A DNA stretch of 14,517 nucleotides. Origin: Pseudomonadota bacterium. Its GTDB lineage: Bacteria > Pseudomonadota > Alphaproteobacteria > Rhizobiales > Phreatobacteraceae. Positions within the stretch are counted from its first letter, which is position 1, and each line of letters begins with the position of its first letter. Shown here piece by piece: positions 7,037 through 13,792 of the stretch. The translations under genes were made by a program, and so were the position numbers. The notes below the pieces were generated by a model. The model was not told the origin of the DNA. It saw nothing but the letters and a program-made list of their open reading frames with translations, and ran no database searches. Location: contig JAEZGJ010000185.1 of NCBI GenBank assembly GCA_023416965.1, positions 1-14,517 of the forward strand, written 5' to 3'.

Positions 7037-7426
7037 TCAGACGCGGCGGCGCTTGCGCGGCCGGCAGCCGTTGTGCGGGATCGGCGTCACGTCGCGGATG
7101 GAGGTGACGGTGAAGCCGGCGGCCTGGAGGGCGCGCAGCGCCGACTCGCGGCCTGAACCGGGACCCGACACCTCGACCTCGACGGTGCGCATGCCGTGCT
7201 CGGCGGCCTTGCGGGCGGCGTCCTCGGCGGCGACCTGGGCAGCGTAGGGGGTCGACTTGCGCGAACCCTTGAAGCCCATGGTGCCCGACGACGACCAGGC
7301 AATGGTGTTGCCCTGGGCGTCGGTGATGGTGATCATCGTGTTGTTGAACGACGCGTTCACGTGGCAGACGCCGGAGGCGATGTTCTTTCGCTCGCGGCGG
7401 CGAACGCGGGTGGCTTCCTTGGCCAT
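7037..7426 (-). CDS. rpsK: 30S ribosomal protein S11
   Basis: A 129-residue small-subunit protein of the platform, which lies by the Shine-Dalgarno/anti-Shine-Dalgarno duplex. The sequence shows the conserved VCHVNASFNNTMITITDAQG stretch at about 20-39, the SSSGTMGFKGSRKSTPYAAQ region at 45-64, and the basic C-terminus TPIPHNGCRPRKRRRV. The length is exactly typical. The ATG is preceded by AAGGAC. It follows rpsM after an 85-base gap that holds a 9-bp GC hairpin. The next gene is rpoA rather than rpsD. Confidence 0.99.
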   Translation of the reverse strand: MAKEATRVRRRERKNIASGVCHVNASFNNTMITITDAQGNTIAWSSSGTMGFKGSRKSTPYAAQVAAEDAARKAAEHGMRTVEVEVSGPGSGRESALRALQAAGFTVTSIRDVTPIPHNGCRPRKRRRV

Positions 7427-7444
7427 TCTCTAGTCCTTGTCCTT

Positions 7445-7505
7445 CGGGCGCGCCCGTAATTCCAGGCGCTCGGGAAACGGAGCGGGGCGCGGCTGGCGCG
7501 CCCCG
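7445..7505 (-). other. rpsM-rpsK gap with two GC inverted repeats
   Basis: A 9-bp stem (7483-7491 with 7497-7505, CGGGGCGCG and its complement, 5-base loop) lies just after the rpsM stop, and a 12-base perfect palindrome CGGGCGCGCCCG (7445-7456) lies about 20 bases before rpsK. Neither is followed by a T-run on the minus strand, so they are more likely mRNA stability or processing structures than terminators. The repeats are plain in the sequence; the function is inferred. Confidence 0.45.
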
Positions 7506-7511
7506 GCCGGA

Positions 7512-7880
7512 TTACTTCTTCTTGCCGGCGATCGGCTTGGCCGGACCCTTGCGGGTGCGGGCATTGGTGTGGGTGCGCTGGCCGCGGACCGGCAGGCCCT
7601 TGCGGTGACGCAGGCCGCGGTAGCAGCCGAGGTCCATGAGGCGCTTGATGTTCATGGAGACTTCGCGGCGGAGGTCGCCCTCGACCATGTAGTCGCGGTC
7701 GATGGTCTCGCGCACGGCCAGGACTTCCTGGTCGGTCAGCTGGTTGACGCGGCGCTCGGCCGGGATCTTGACCTTGTCGCAGATCTCGGCGGCGAACTTC
7801 GGGCCGATGCCGTGAATGTACTGCAGCGCGATGACGACGCGCTTGTTGGTCGGGATGTTGACACCCGCGATACGAGCCAT
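7512..7880 (-). CDS. rpsM: 30S ribosomal protein S13
   Basis: A 122-residue small-subunit head protein that makes intersubunit bridges and contacts P-site tRNA through its basic tail. The N-terminus MARIAGVNIPTNKRVVIALQ, the helix-turn IHGIGPKFAAEIC, the RGLRHRKGLPVRGQRTHTNA stretch at 88-107 and the Lys-rich C-terminus are standard. The open frame extends 36 codons upstream, but the family start is preceded by GGAG eight bases away. It is the first gene of the alpha-operon part and has its own likely promoter (8030-8058) and a leader of about 140 bases with two stem-loops. In E. coli ribosomal protein S4 represses this operon at the rpsM leader; rpsD is not in this cluster. Confidence 0.99.
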   Translation of the reverse strand: MARIAGVNIPTNKRVVIALQYIHGIGPKFAAEICDKVKIPAERRVNQLTDQEVLAVRETIDRDYMVEGDLRREVSMNIKRLMDLGCYRGLRHRKGLPVRGQRTHTNARTRKGPAKPIAGKKK

Positions 7881-7924
7881 ATCTCGTCTCCATGTGATCC
7901 GCGTCGCCGCGGTGAGAAATGATC

Positions 7925-7957
7925 CCATGCGTCCGGTGGAGGCCGGCCCCTGCATGG
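7925..7957 (-). other. Second stem-loop in the rpsM leader
   Basis: CCATGC (7952-7957 read on the minus strand) pairs with GCATGG (7925-7930), and an inner CCGG/CCGG pairing (7943-7946 with 7933-7936) can form across internal loops. It lies 45 bases upstream of the rpsM ATG. Pairing is clear by eye, but its stability and role are not known. Confidence 0.35.
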
Positions 7958-7974
7958 TTGTCCTTGAAACGGTA

Positions 7975-8001
7975 CGATCCGCCTGCACAGCAGACGGACC
8001 G
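7975..8001 (-). promoter_or_regulatory. 12-bp stem-loop in the rpsM 5' leader
   Basis: On the minus strand CGGTCCGTCTGC (7990-8001) pairs with GCAGGCGGATCG (7975-7986) over 12 bp with two G-U wobbles and a TGT triloop. It begins about 20 bases after the predicted transcription start and is not followed by a T-run, so it is not a terminator. The retained G-U pairs suggest an RNA structure rather than a DNA palindrome. A role in ribosomal-protein autoregulation is possible but unproven. Confidence 0.5.
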
Positions 8002-8029
8002 GGGTCACCGTCGATCGGACGAGATGGGG

Positions 8030-8058
8030 CGCATAGCCCGCCCCCGCCCGCACGTCAA
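8030..8058 (-). promoter_or_regulatory. Sigma-70-type promoter for rpsM and the alpha-operon genes
   Basis: On the minus strand CTTGACG (-35 TTGACG, 8053-8058) is separated by exactly 17 bases from TATGCG (-10, 8030-8035, preceded by C). This matches the alphaproteobacterial CTTGAC-N17-CTATAT pattern well. It lies 19 bases after the adk stop in a 197-base gap, so transcription would start near 8023 and yield a leader of about 140 bases before rpsM. It would let rpsM-rpsK-rpoA-rplQ be transcribed independently of the spc genes. Confidence 0.65.
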
Positions 8059-8077
8059 GCCGAAACTGCCGAAAACC

Positions 8078-8659
8078 TCAGCCTCCGAGGTGATCGGCGA
8101 TGGCTTTGGTCACGTCGTCGATGGGCGCCATGCCGTCGACGGTCTTCAGCGCGCCCTTGGAGGCGTAATAGTCCGAGACCGGGGCCGTCTGGGCACGATA
8201 GGCGGCGAGCCGCTTCTTCAGCGCCTCGGCATTGTCGTCGGCCCGCACCGGCTCGCCGCGGGCCGTCATCTCTGCGACGCGCTTCTCGATGCGGCCGACG
8301 AGGATGCCCTCGTCCACCTTCAGCTCGATCACGGCGTCCAGCTTCATGCCCGTCTTGGCCAGCATGGCGTCGAGCGCCTCGGCCTGGGCCCCCGTGCGCG
8401 GAAAGCCGTCGAGGATGAACCCCTTGGCGCAGTCCGGCTCGGCGATGCGATCCTCGATGATGCCGACGACGATCTCGTCGGAGACGAGCTCGCCGCGCGC
8501 CATGACGTCCTTGGCCTTGAGACCCACCGGGGTCCCGTTTTTCACCGCAGCCCTGAGCATGTCACCCGTGGAGAGCTGCACGAGGCCGTGCTTCTCCACC
8601 AGACGCTGTGCTTGGGTCCCCTTCCCCGCTCCGGGAGGCCCGAGCAGAATCAGCTTCAT
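8078..8659 (-). CDS. adk: Adenylate kinase (short LID form)
   Basis: A 193-residue cytoplasmic enzyme that interconverts ATP + AMP and 2 ADP and keeps adenylate pools balanced. The P-loop GPPGAGKGT occupies residues 7-15, the AMP-binding STGDMLR is at 30-36, GFILDGFPRT at 80-89, and catalytic arginines lie in VGRIEKR (121-127) and RADDN (139-143). The LID is the short form found in many alphaproteobacteria, without the long insert or zinc cysteines, which accounts for a length about 20 residues below the E. coli enzyme. The ATG overlaps the secY stop (ATGA) and has a GGGGGA ribosome-binding site inside secY, so it is translationally coupled to secY. A promoter for rpsM lies immediately downstream. 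Confidence 0.98.
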   Translation of the reverse strand: MKLILLGPPGAGKGTQAQRLVEKHGLVQLSTGDMLRAAVKNGTPVGLKAKDVMARGELVSDEIVVGIIEDRIAEPDCAKGFILDGFPRTGAQAEALDAMLAKTGMKLDAVIELKVDEGILVGRIEKRVAEMTARGEPVRADDNAEALKKRLAAYRAQTAPVSDYYASKGALKTVDGMAPIDDVTKAIADHLGG

Positions 8660-9984
8660 CGACGTTTCCCCCTGAGCTGCGACTTCTTGATGAGCCCCTC
8701 ATACTGATGGGCCAGCAGATATCCCTGGACCTGCGCGACGGTATCGAGCGTCACGGTGACGACGATCAGGAGCGAGGTTCCGCCCAAGAGATAGAAGCTT
8801 TGGCCGAGCTGGCCAATCAGCACTTCGGGCAATAGGCAGACCAGGGTGATGTAGGCGGCGCCGATGACCGTGATGCGGGTCAGGACGTAGTCGATGTACT
8901 GCGCCGTCTTCTCGCCGGGCCGGATGCCCGGGATGAACCCGCCATATTTGCGCAGGTTGTCGGCCGTCTCGGTCGGATTGAACACGATGGCCGTGTAGAA
9001 GAAGCAGAAGAAGATGATCAGCAGCGCGTAGAGCGCCATAAACAGCGGCTGGCCGTGGCCGAGGAGCTGGGCCGTGAGGCGCAGCCATTCCGCCGGATTG
9101 GCCTGGAACGACAGGGCGGTGGTGGGCAGCAGCAGCAGCGAGGAGGCGAAGATCGGCGGAATGACGCCGGCCGTGTTGAGCTTCAGCGGCAGGTGGGAGG
9201 AGTTGCCCTCGAAAACCTTGTTGCCCTGCTGGCGCTTCGGATACTGGATCAGCAGCCGCCGCTGGGCGCGCTCGAAGAAGACGATGACGACGATCGTCAG
9301 GCCGATCAAGATGAGCAGGCCGAGCAGCAGCGGCGTGGCGATGACGCCCTGGCGGCCGAGTTCGAAGGCCTGGGCCAGCACGCTCGGCAGTTCGGCGACG
9401 ATGCCGGCGAAGATGATCAGCGAAATGCCGTTGCCGATGCCACGCTGGGTGATCTGCTCGCCGAGCCACATCATGAACATGGTGCCGCCGGTCAGCGTGA
9501 TCACCGTCGACATGACGAAGAATAGGCCGGGATTGGCGACAACCGTGCCGGAGGACTGCAGGCCGACCGCGATGCCCCAGGACTGGAACACGGCGAGCGC
9601 CACGGTGAGGTAGCGCGTGTACTGGTTGATCTGCTTGCGGCCCTGCTCGCCCTCCTTCTTCAGCTTCTCGAGCTCCGGCACGACGGCGGTGAGCAGCTGG
9701 ATGATGATGGAGGCGGAGATGTAGGGCATGATGTTCAGCGCGAAGATCGCCATGCGCCCGACGGCGCCGCCGGCGAAGACGTTGAACATCGCCAGCACGC
9801 CCTGGTTGGCGTTGAAGATCTGGCGCAGCGCCTCGGGGTCGATTCCCGGCAGCGGGATATAGGTGCCGAGGCGATAGACCAGCAGCGCGCCGAGGGTGAA
9901 CCACAGGCGCTTCTTCAGGTCTTCGGCCTTGCCGAAGGCGCCGAAATTCAGATTGGCTGCCAGTTGTTCCGCTGCCGATGCCAT
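8656..9984 (-). CDS. secY: Protein translocase subunit SecY
   Basis: A 442-residue inner-membrane protein, the channel of the SecYEG translocon, with about ten transmembrane segments. The N-terminus MASAAEQLAANLNFGAFGKA followed by KKRLWFTLGALLVYRLGTYIPLPG is the standard alphaproteobacterial opening. Conserved features include QLLTAVVPELEKLKKEGEQGRKQINQYTRYLT after TM2-TM3, split by the cytoplasmic loop, YPKRQQGN near the C4 loop, and GGFIPGIRPGEKTAQYI in the C5 loop that binds SecA and ribosomes. The frame is open 18 codons further upstream, but the family start has GGAG five bases before it. It lies 196 bases after rplO, a gap that contains a terminator-like hairpin, and is coupled to adk by an ATGA overlap. 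Confidence 0.98.
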   Translation of the reverse strand: MASAAEQLAANLNFGAFGKAEDLKKRLWFTLGALLVYRLGTYIPLPGIDPEALRQIFNANQGVLAMFNVFAGGAVGRMAIFALNIMPYISASIIIQLLTAVVPELEKLKKEGEQGRKQINQYTRYLTVALAVFQSWGIAVGLQSSGTVVANPGLFFVMSTVITLTGGTMFMMWLGEQITQRGIGNGISLIIFAGIVAELPSVLAQAFELGRQGVIATPLLLGLLILIGLTIVVIVFFERAQRRLLIQYPKRQQGNKVFEGNSSHLPLKLNTAGVIPPIFASSLLLLPTTALSFQANPAEWLRLTAQLLGHGQPLFMALYALLIIFFCFFYTAIVFNPTETADNLRKYGGFIPGIRPGEKTAQYIDYVLTRITVIGAAYITLVCLLPEVLIGQLGQSFYLLGGTSLLIVVTVTLDTVAQVQGYLLAHQYEGLIKKSQLRGKRR

Positions 9985-10007
9985 GGTGGCTCCGATGCAA
10001 GTGGGAC

Positions 10008-10055
10008 GGACGCGTCCATCCGGAAAAGTCGCATTCACTTAACGGCCCGGGGCCG
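10008..10055 (-). other. secY leader region with two short palindromes
   Basis: Between the rplO-secY hairpin and the secY ATG there is a 10-base palindrome GGACGCGTCC (10008-10017) and a 13-base inverted repeat CGGCCCGGGGCCG (10043-10055). No good -35/-10 pair was found here; the best is a poor CTGGCG with TTAAGT. The palindromes are real in sequence but could be chance at this GC content. Confidence 0.25.
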
Positions 10056-10105
10056 CCTTCGCCAGTCCCCCGCAGTCGCAGCGAGGCACGAGGCTCGAAC
10101 AGATG

Positions 10106-10137
10106 AAAAGGGGCCGGTCCTCGTAGAACCGGCCCCT
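10106..10137 (-). terminator. Terminator-like hairpin between rplO and secY
   Basis: A perfect 10-bp stem AGGGGCCGGT (10128-10137 on the minus strand with 10109-10118) encloses a 9-base loop and runs straight into TTTT (10106-10109). In form it equals the operon's final terminator. It lies 43 bases after the rplO stop and 121 bases before the secY start, in the middle of an otherwise continuous operon. It may attenuate rather than stop transcription, because secY, adk and probably more genes follow. Confidence 0.65.
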
Positions 10138-10180
10138 CGAAGCTTGATCGTCGCGTTCGGCTGGGAGGGCCGGCCGGCCG

Positions 10181-10657
10181 TCAGGCCGCGGCCTCTTCCT
10201 TCGCCTTCAGGAGGGTGACGGTGCCACCCGCCTTCTCGACCGCGGCGACGGCACCGGCGGAGGCGCCGGAAACGGTCAGCTCGATCTTCGACGTCAGTTC
10301 GCCGGTGGCCACGAGGCGGACGCCGTCGCGCGAGCGGCGCAGGACACCGCTCTCGACCAGGGCGGCCTCGTCGATCTTGCCGGCCTTCAGCTTGCCGGAG
10401 TCGATCGCGCGCTGGATGCGGGCGAGCGTGACCTCGACGAACGAGAGGCGGAAGATGTTGTTGAAGCCACGCTTCGGCAGGCGACGATGCAGCGGCATCT
10501 GGCCGCCCTCGAAGCCCTTGATGGCGACGCCGGAGCGCGACTTCTGGCCCTTCACGCCGCGACCGGCGGTCTTGCCCTTGCCGGACCCGATGCCACGACC
10601 GACGCGCATCTTGCGATGCGTCGCGCCGTCGTTGTCCTTCATGTCGGTGAGTTTCAT
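10181..10657 (-). CDS. rplO: 50S ribosomal protein L15
   Basis: A 158-residue large-subunit protein. The N-terminal half shows the Gly-rich, basic L15 segment RMRVGRGIGSGKGKTAGRG with its small insert variation, then KGQKSRSG and FEGGQMPLHRRLPKRGF near 49-65, followed by a compact C-terminal globular domain ending in an Ala-rich tail. Length is normal for alphaproteobacteria. The ATG follows the rpmD stop by four bases with only a weak ribosome-binding site, so its translation is probably coupled to rpmD. It is the last ribosomal-protein gene before the long gap and hairpin that precede secY. Confidence 0.98.
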   Translation of the reverse strand: MKLTDMKDNDGATHRKMRVGRGIGSGKGKTAGRGVKGQKSRSGVAIKGFEGGQMPLHRRLPKRGFNNIFRLSFVEVTLARIQRAIDSGKLKAGKIDEAALVESGVLRRSRDGVRLVATGELTSKIELTVSGASAGAVAAVEKAGGTVTLLKAKEEAAA

Positions 10658-10661
10658 GAGA

Positions 10662-10844
10662 TCAATCCACCACTTTCACGAGGTGAGACACCTTCGCGAT
10701 CATGCCGCGGACACTCGGGGTGTCCTCCAGCGTGGCGCGGCGGTGCAGCTTGTTGAGCTTCAGGCCGACGAGGGTCGCTTCCTGCGACTTCTCGCGGCGG
10801 ATCGGCGAGCCGATCTGCTCGATGGTGACGGTCTTGTTGGCCAT
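10662..10844 (-). CDS. rpmD: 50S ribosomal protein L30
   Basis: A 60-residue protein, the usual size of bacterial L30. It begins MANKTVTIEQIGSPIRR and contains the conserved LVGLKLNKLHRRATLEDTPS stretch (25-44) and the closing VRGMIAKVSHLVKVVD. An AAGGA lies eight bases before the ATG. It sits 11 bases after rpsE and four bases before rplO, the standard spc-operon order. Confidence 0.98.
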   Translation of the reverse strand: MANKTVTIEQIGSPIRREKSQEATLVGLKLNKLHRRATLEDTPSVRGMIAKVSHLVKVVD

Positions 10845-10855
10845 GGATCCGATCC

Positions 10856-11410
10856 TTACGCGTCGCCCTCGCCTTCCTCCTGGCGGCGGGCCTGGAGGAC
10901 CGACACCTTGAGGCCACGGCGAGCCGCGACGGAGCGCGGGCTGTCCTGGTTCTTCAGCGCGTCGAACGTGGCGCGCACCATGTTGTAGGGGTTGGAGGAC
11001 CCCATCGACTTGGCCACCACGTCGGCCATGCCGAGCGTTTCGAAGACGGCGCGCATCGGGCCGCCGGCGATGATGCCGGTACCGGCCGGAGCGGCGCGCA
11101 GGATGACCTTGCCGGCGCCGTGGCGGCCGTGCACGTCATGATGAAGGGTGCGACCCTCGCGCAGGGCGACGCGGATGAAGCCGCGCTTGGCGGATTCGGT
11201 CGCCTTGCGGATTGCCTCAGGCACCTCGCGGGCCTTGCCGTGGCCGAAGCCGACGCGGCCCTTCTGGTCGCCCACCACGACGAGCGCGGCGAAACCGAAA
11301 CGCTTGCCGCCCTTCACCGTCTTGGAGACACGGTTGATGTGCACGAGCTTGTCGGTGAATTCGCTGTCGCGCTCTTCGCGGTTGCGCTCGCGTTCACGTT
11401 CCCGAGCCAT
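10856..11410 (-). CDS. rpsE: 30S ribosomal protein S5
   Basis: A 184-residue small-subunit protein involved in decoding accuracy and mRNA helicase activity at the ribosome entry. It starts with an Arg/Glu-rich tail (residues 1-15) typical of alphaproteobacteria. The S5 N-terminal dsRBD-like domain follows, with LVHINRVSKTVKGGKRFGFA and VGDQKGRVGFGHGKAREVPE at about 47-66, then the C-terminal domain with APAGTGIIAGGPMRAVFETLG and SSNPYNMVRATFDAL. The ATG is preceded by AAGGA seven bases away. It lies 37 bases after rplR and 11 before rpmD. Confidence 0.98.
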   Translation of the reverse strand: MARERERERNREERDSEFTDKLVHINRVSKTVKGGKRFGFAALVVVGDQKGRVGFGHGKAREVPEAIRKATESAKRGFIRVALREGRTLHHDVHGRHGAGKVILRAAPAGTGIIAGGPMRAVFETLGMADVVAKSMGSSNPYNMVRATFDALKNQDSPRSVAARRGLKVSVLQARRQEEGEGDA

Positions 11411-11447
11411 GTTCTGTCCTTTCGGCGGTGAGAACCGCCCGTATCCG

Positions 11448-11810
11448 TTAGAAGCTCAGGCCGCCCTCGCGGGCGCCGTCGGCGAGCGCCTTGACGCGCC
11501 CGTGATAGAGATAGGCACCACGGTCGAAGACCACGGTGGACACCCCGGCCTGCACCGCACGCTCGGCGACGAGCTTGCCGACGGCGGTTGCCGCGGCCTG
11601 GTCGGCGCCGGTCTTCAGTGCGGACTTCAGGTCCTTCTCCAGTGACGAGGCACTCGCAACCGTCACGCCCTTCGCGTCGTCGATGATCTGCGCATAGATA
11701 TGCTTCGACGAACGGAAGACGCTCAGCCGCGGACGCCCATTCGCCGTCGAGCGCAGGGCCCGACGGACACGCGCCTTGCGACGCTCCGTTGCATCCTTGA
11801 ATTTGGCCAT
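11448..11810 (-). CDS. rplR: 50S ribosomal protein L18
   Basis: A 120-residue protein that with L5 and L25 binds 5S rRNA in the central protuberance. The basic N-terminus ERRKARVRRALRSTANGRPR, the strand LSVFRSSKHIYAQIIDD at about 29-45 and the closing VVFDRGAYLYHGRVKALADGAREGGLSF region are characteristic. An AAGGAG ribosome-binding site lies seven bases upstream. The 81-base gap before it (from rplF) contains a GC-rich hairpin. Confidence 0.98.
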   Translation of the reverse strand: MAKFKDATERRKARVRRALRSTANGRPRLSVFRSSKHIYAQIIDDAKGVTVASASSLEKDLKSALKTGADQAAATAVGKLVAERAVQAGVSTVVFDRGAYLYHGRVKALADGAREGGLSF

Positions 11811-11867
11811 AGCCAGCTCCTTTGATCGGGCGCGTTCGCGAGGGAACGACGCCCCGGAAGACGGACG

Positions 11868-11885
11868 GGCCCCGGAACCGGGGCC
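11868..11885 (-). other. GC hairpin in the rplF-rplR gap
   Basis: An 8-bp inverted repeat (11868-11875 with 11878-11885, GGCCCCGG and CCGGGGCC) sits within ten bases of the rplF stop. The innermost pairs must open to make the turn. There is no T-run after it on the minus strand, so it is more likely a 3'-end or processing structure than a terminator. Confidence 0.4.
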
Positions 11886-11891
11886 GTCGCC

Positions 11892-12425
11892 TTACTTCTT
11901 CTTGCCTTCCTTGCGGAAGATGAACTCGCCCGCGTAGCGGACGCCCTTGCCCTTGTAGGGCTCCGGACCGCGATAGTCGCGGATCTCGGCGGCGACCTGA
12001 CCCACCTGCTGCTTGTCGTTGCCGGAGATGACGATCTCGGTCGGCTTCGGGGTCGCAATGGTGATGCCGTCCGGCACGGGATAGTTGATGTCGTGGCTGT
12101 AGCCAAGAGCGAGGTTCAGCACCTTGCCCTGGGCGGCCGCGCGATAGCCGACGCCGGTGATCTCGAGCTTCTTCTCGAAGCCCTTGCTCACGCCGACGGC
12201 GAGGTTGGAGACGCGGGTGCGGGCCATGCCCCACATGGAGCGGGCGCGCTTGCCCTGGTCACGCGGGTCCACCTTGATCACGTTGCCGTCCATCTTGACG
12301 ACGACGTCATCGGGGCAGGTGAACGAGAGCTCACCCTTCGGACCCTTCATCTTCACGGTCTGGCCGGACACCTGGGCGGTGACGCCCTGCGGCAGGTCGA
12401 CCGGCTTCTTACCGATACGAGACAT
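11892..12425 (-). CDS. rplF: 50S ribosomal protein L6
   Basis: A 177-residue large-subunit protein near the factor-binding site. The start MSRIGKKPVDLPQGVTAQVS, the KMKGPKGELSF stretch near 25-35, the VGVSKGFEKKLEITGVGYRA segment at about 77-96 and the signature PEPYKGKGVRYAGEFIFRKEGKKK at the C-terminus are all diagnostic. Length is normal. AAGGA lies nine bases before the ATG. It follows rpsH by 37 bases and is followed by a gap with a GC hairpin. Confidence 0.99.
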   Translation of the reverse strand: MSRIGKKPVDLPQGVTAQVSGQTVKMKGPKGELSFTCPDDVVVKMDGNVIKVDPRDQGKRARSMWGMARTRVSNLAVGVSKGFEKKLEITGVGYRAAAQGKVLNLALGYSHDINYPVPDGITIATPKPTEIVISGNDKQQVGQVAAEIRDYRGPEPYKGKGVRYAGEFIFRKEGKKK

Positions 12426-12462
12426 TGGATATCGTCCTTTGTCGTGAGGGAGCCCTGCCAGG

Positions 12463-12861
12463 TCAGAAGACCGTGCAGAGCACCTCCCCGCCTACATTCT
12501 GTTCCCGCGCATCGTGGTCGGCCATCACGCCCTTGGGGGTCGAGATGATCGTGATGCCGAGACCGTTGGACACGCGCGGCGTGTTGCCGACACCGGCATA
12601 GACCCGGCGGCCCGGCTTGGAGACGCGCGCGATTTCACGGATGACCGGCTCGCCGTCGAAATACTTGAGCTCGATCTCGAACTCCGAACGGCCGTTCGGG
12701 TGCGTGACGGTCATGTAGTCGCGGATGTAGCCTTCGGCCTTGAGCACCTCGAGCACGCGGGCACGCAGCTTCGAGCCCGGCGTCAGGACGCGGGTCTTGC
12801 GGCGCATCTGCGCGTTGCGGATGCGGGTCAGCATATCGCCGAGCGGATCGTTGAGAGCCAT
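12463..12861 (-). CDS. rpsH: 30S ribosomal protein S8
   Basis: A 132-residue small-subunit assembly protein that binds helix 21 of 16S rRNA. It begins MALNDPLGDMLTRIRNAQ and contains the GYIRDY and LKYFDGEPVIREIARVSKPGRRVY segments (about 65-88). The C-terminal S8 signature is GLGITIISTPKGVMADHDA, with the invariant GGEVLCTVF end. In E. coli S8 represses the spc operon by binding near the rplX-rplE junction; a comparable target was not recognised here, where rplX and rplE overlap by eight bases. A GGAG ribosome-binding site is present. Confidence 0.99.
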   Translation of the reverse strand: MALNDPLGDMLTRIRNAQMRRKTRVLTPGSKLRARVLEVLKAEGYIRDYMTVTHPNGRSEFEIELKYFDGEPVIREIARVSKPGRRVYAGVGNTPRVSNGLGITIISTPKGVMADHDAREQNVGGEVLCTVF

Positions 12862-12874
12862 GATCTGTCTCCTC

Positions 12875-13180
12875 TCACCAGCTCGACTTCACGAGGCCCG
12901 GAACGAGCCCCTTGTTGCCGAGGTCACGCAGAGCCACGCGGCTCATGCCGAGCTTGCGATAGAACGCCCGCGGACGGCCGGTGACTTCGCAGCGGTTCTT
13001 GATGCGGACCTTGGCGCCGTTGCGCGGCAGGCTCGCAAGCTTCACGGTGGCCGCGAAACGCTCCTCGATCGAGATCGACTGGTCCATCACGGTCGCCTTC
13101 AGCGCAGCGCGCTTCTTGGCGTCCCGCGCGACCAGAGCGCGGCGGTGGTTGTTCTTTTCGATGGAGCTCTTCTTCGCCAT
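12875..13180 (-). CDS. rpsN: 30S ribosomal protein S14 (zinc-independent form)
   Basis: A 101-residue small-subunit head protein. It is the long C-minus form: the C-terminal core NRCEVTGRPRAFYRKLGMSR contains a single cysteine and no CxxC pairs, so it does not bind zinc. It begins MAKKSSIEKNNHRRALV and ends with GLVPGLVKSSW, both standard. An AGGAG ribosome-binding site lies six bases before the ATG. It sits between rplE (54-base gap) and rpsH (13-base gap) as in other spc operons. Confidence 0.99.
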   Translation of the reverse strand: MAKKSSIEKNNHRRALVARDAKKRAALKATVMDQSISIEERFAATVKLASLPRNGAKVRIKNRCEVTGRPRAFYRKLGMSRVALRDLGNKGLVPGLVKSSW

Positions 13181-13234
13181 CGGATTCTCCTGGTTTCCGC
13201 GTCTGAGACGGGCTTCTAGTTCAAGAAACCCGGC

Positions 13235-13792
13235 TCACTGCCGGAACGGGAAGTTGAAGGCCTTGAGGAGAGCGCGGGCTTCCTCGTCGGTCTTGGCGGT
13301 GGTGCACACGATGATGTCCATGCCCCACATCTGATCCACCTTGTCATAGGAGATCTCGGGGAACACGACGTGCTCCTTCAGGCCCATGGCGAAGTTGCCA
13401 CGGCCGTCGAAGCTCTTCGGGTTGAGGCCGCGGAAGTCGCGGACGCGCGGCAGCGCGATCGTGACCAGGCGGTCGAGGAACTCGTACATGCGCTGCTTGC
13501 GGAGGGTGACCTTGCAGCCCAGCGGCATGTTCTCGCGAACCTTGAAGTTCGAGATGGCCTGCCGGGCCCGGGTGATGACCGGCTTCTGGCCGGTGATCAG
13601 CGCGAGGTCCGCGGCGGCAACCGTCGCCTTCTTGGAATCGGCGGTGGATTCGCCGACGCCCATGTTGACGACGATCTTCTCGATCTGCGGGATCTCGAAG
13701 GGGTTCTTGTAACCGAACTCCTCCGCCAGCTTCTGCCGGACCACGCTGTCGTAATGCGCCTTGAGGCGCGGGGTGTAAGCCGCCTCAGCCAT
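13235..13792 (-). CDS. rplE: 50S ribosomal protein L5
   Basis: A 185-residue protein that binds 5S rRNA and contacts P-site tRNA. After MAEAAYTPRLKAHYDSVVRQ comes the L5 core with IEKIVVNMGVGESTADSKK at about 38-56, ITGQKPVITRARQAISNFK (66-84), the P-site loop region MYEFLDRLVTIALPRVRDFRG and the C-terminal GMDIIVCTTAKTDEEARALL. The frame is open upstream, but the family start overlaps the end of rplX by eight bases and has GGGGAG about nine bases before it. The overlap implies coupled translation with rplX. Confidence 0.98.
   Translation of the reverse strand: MAEAAYTPRLKAHYDSVVRQKLAEEFGYKNPFEIPQIEKIVVNMGVGESTADSKKATVAAADLALITGQKPVITRARQAISNFKVRENMPLGCKVTLRKQRMYEFLDRLVTIALPRVRDFRGLNPKSFDGRGNFAMGLKEHVVFPEISYDKVDQMWGMDIIVCTTAKTDEEARALLKAFNFPFRQ

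Noticed and set aside
5886..7247. 453-codon plus-strand frame opposite rpoA and rpsK
   Set aside because: Shadow of two universally conserved genes; the composition is low-complexity Val/Asp/Leu/Arg.
9985..10038. Longer SecY start 18 codons upstream
   Set aside because: SecY homologues begin at MASAAEQ, which has GGAG directly upstream; the extension is not SecY-like.
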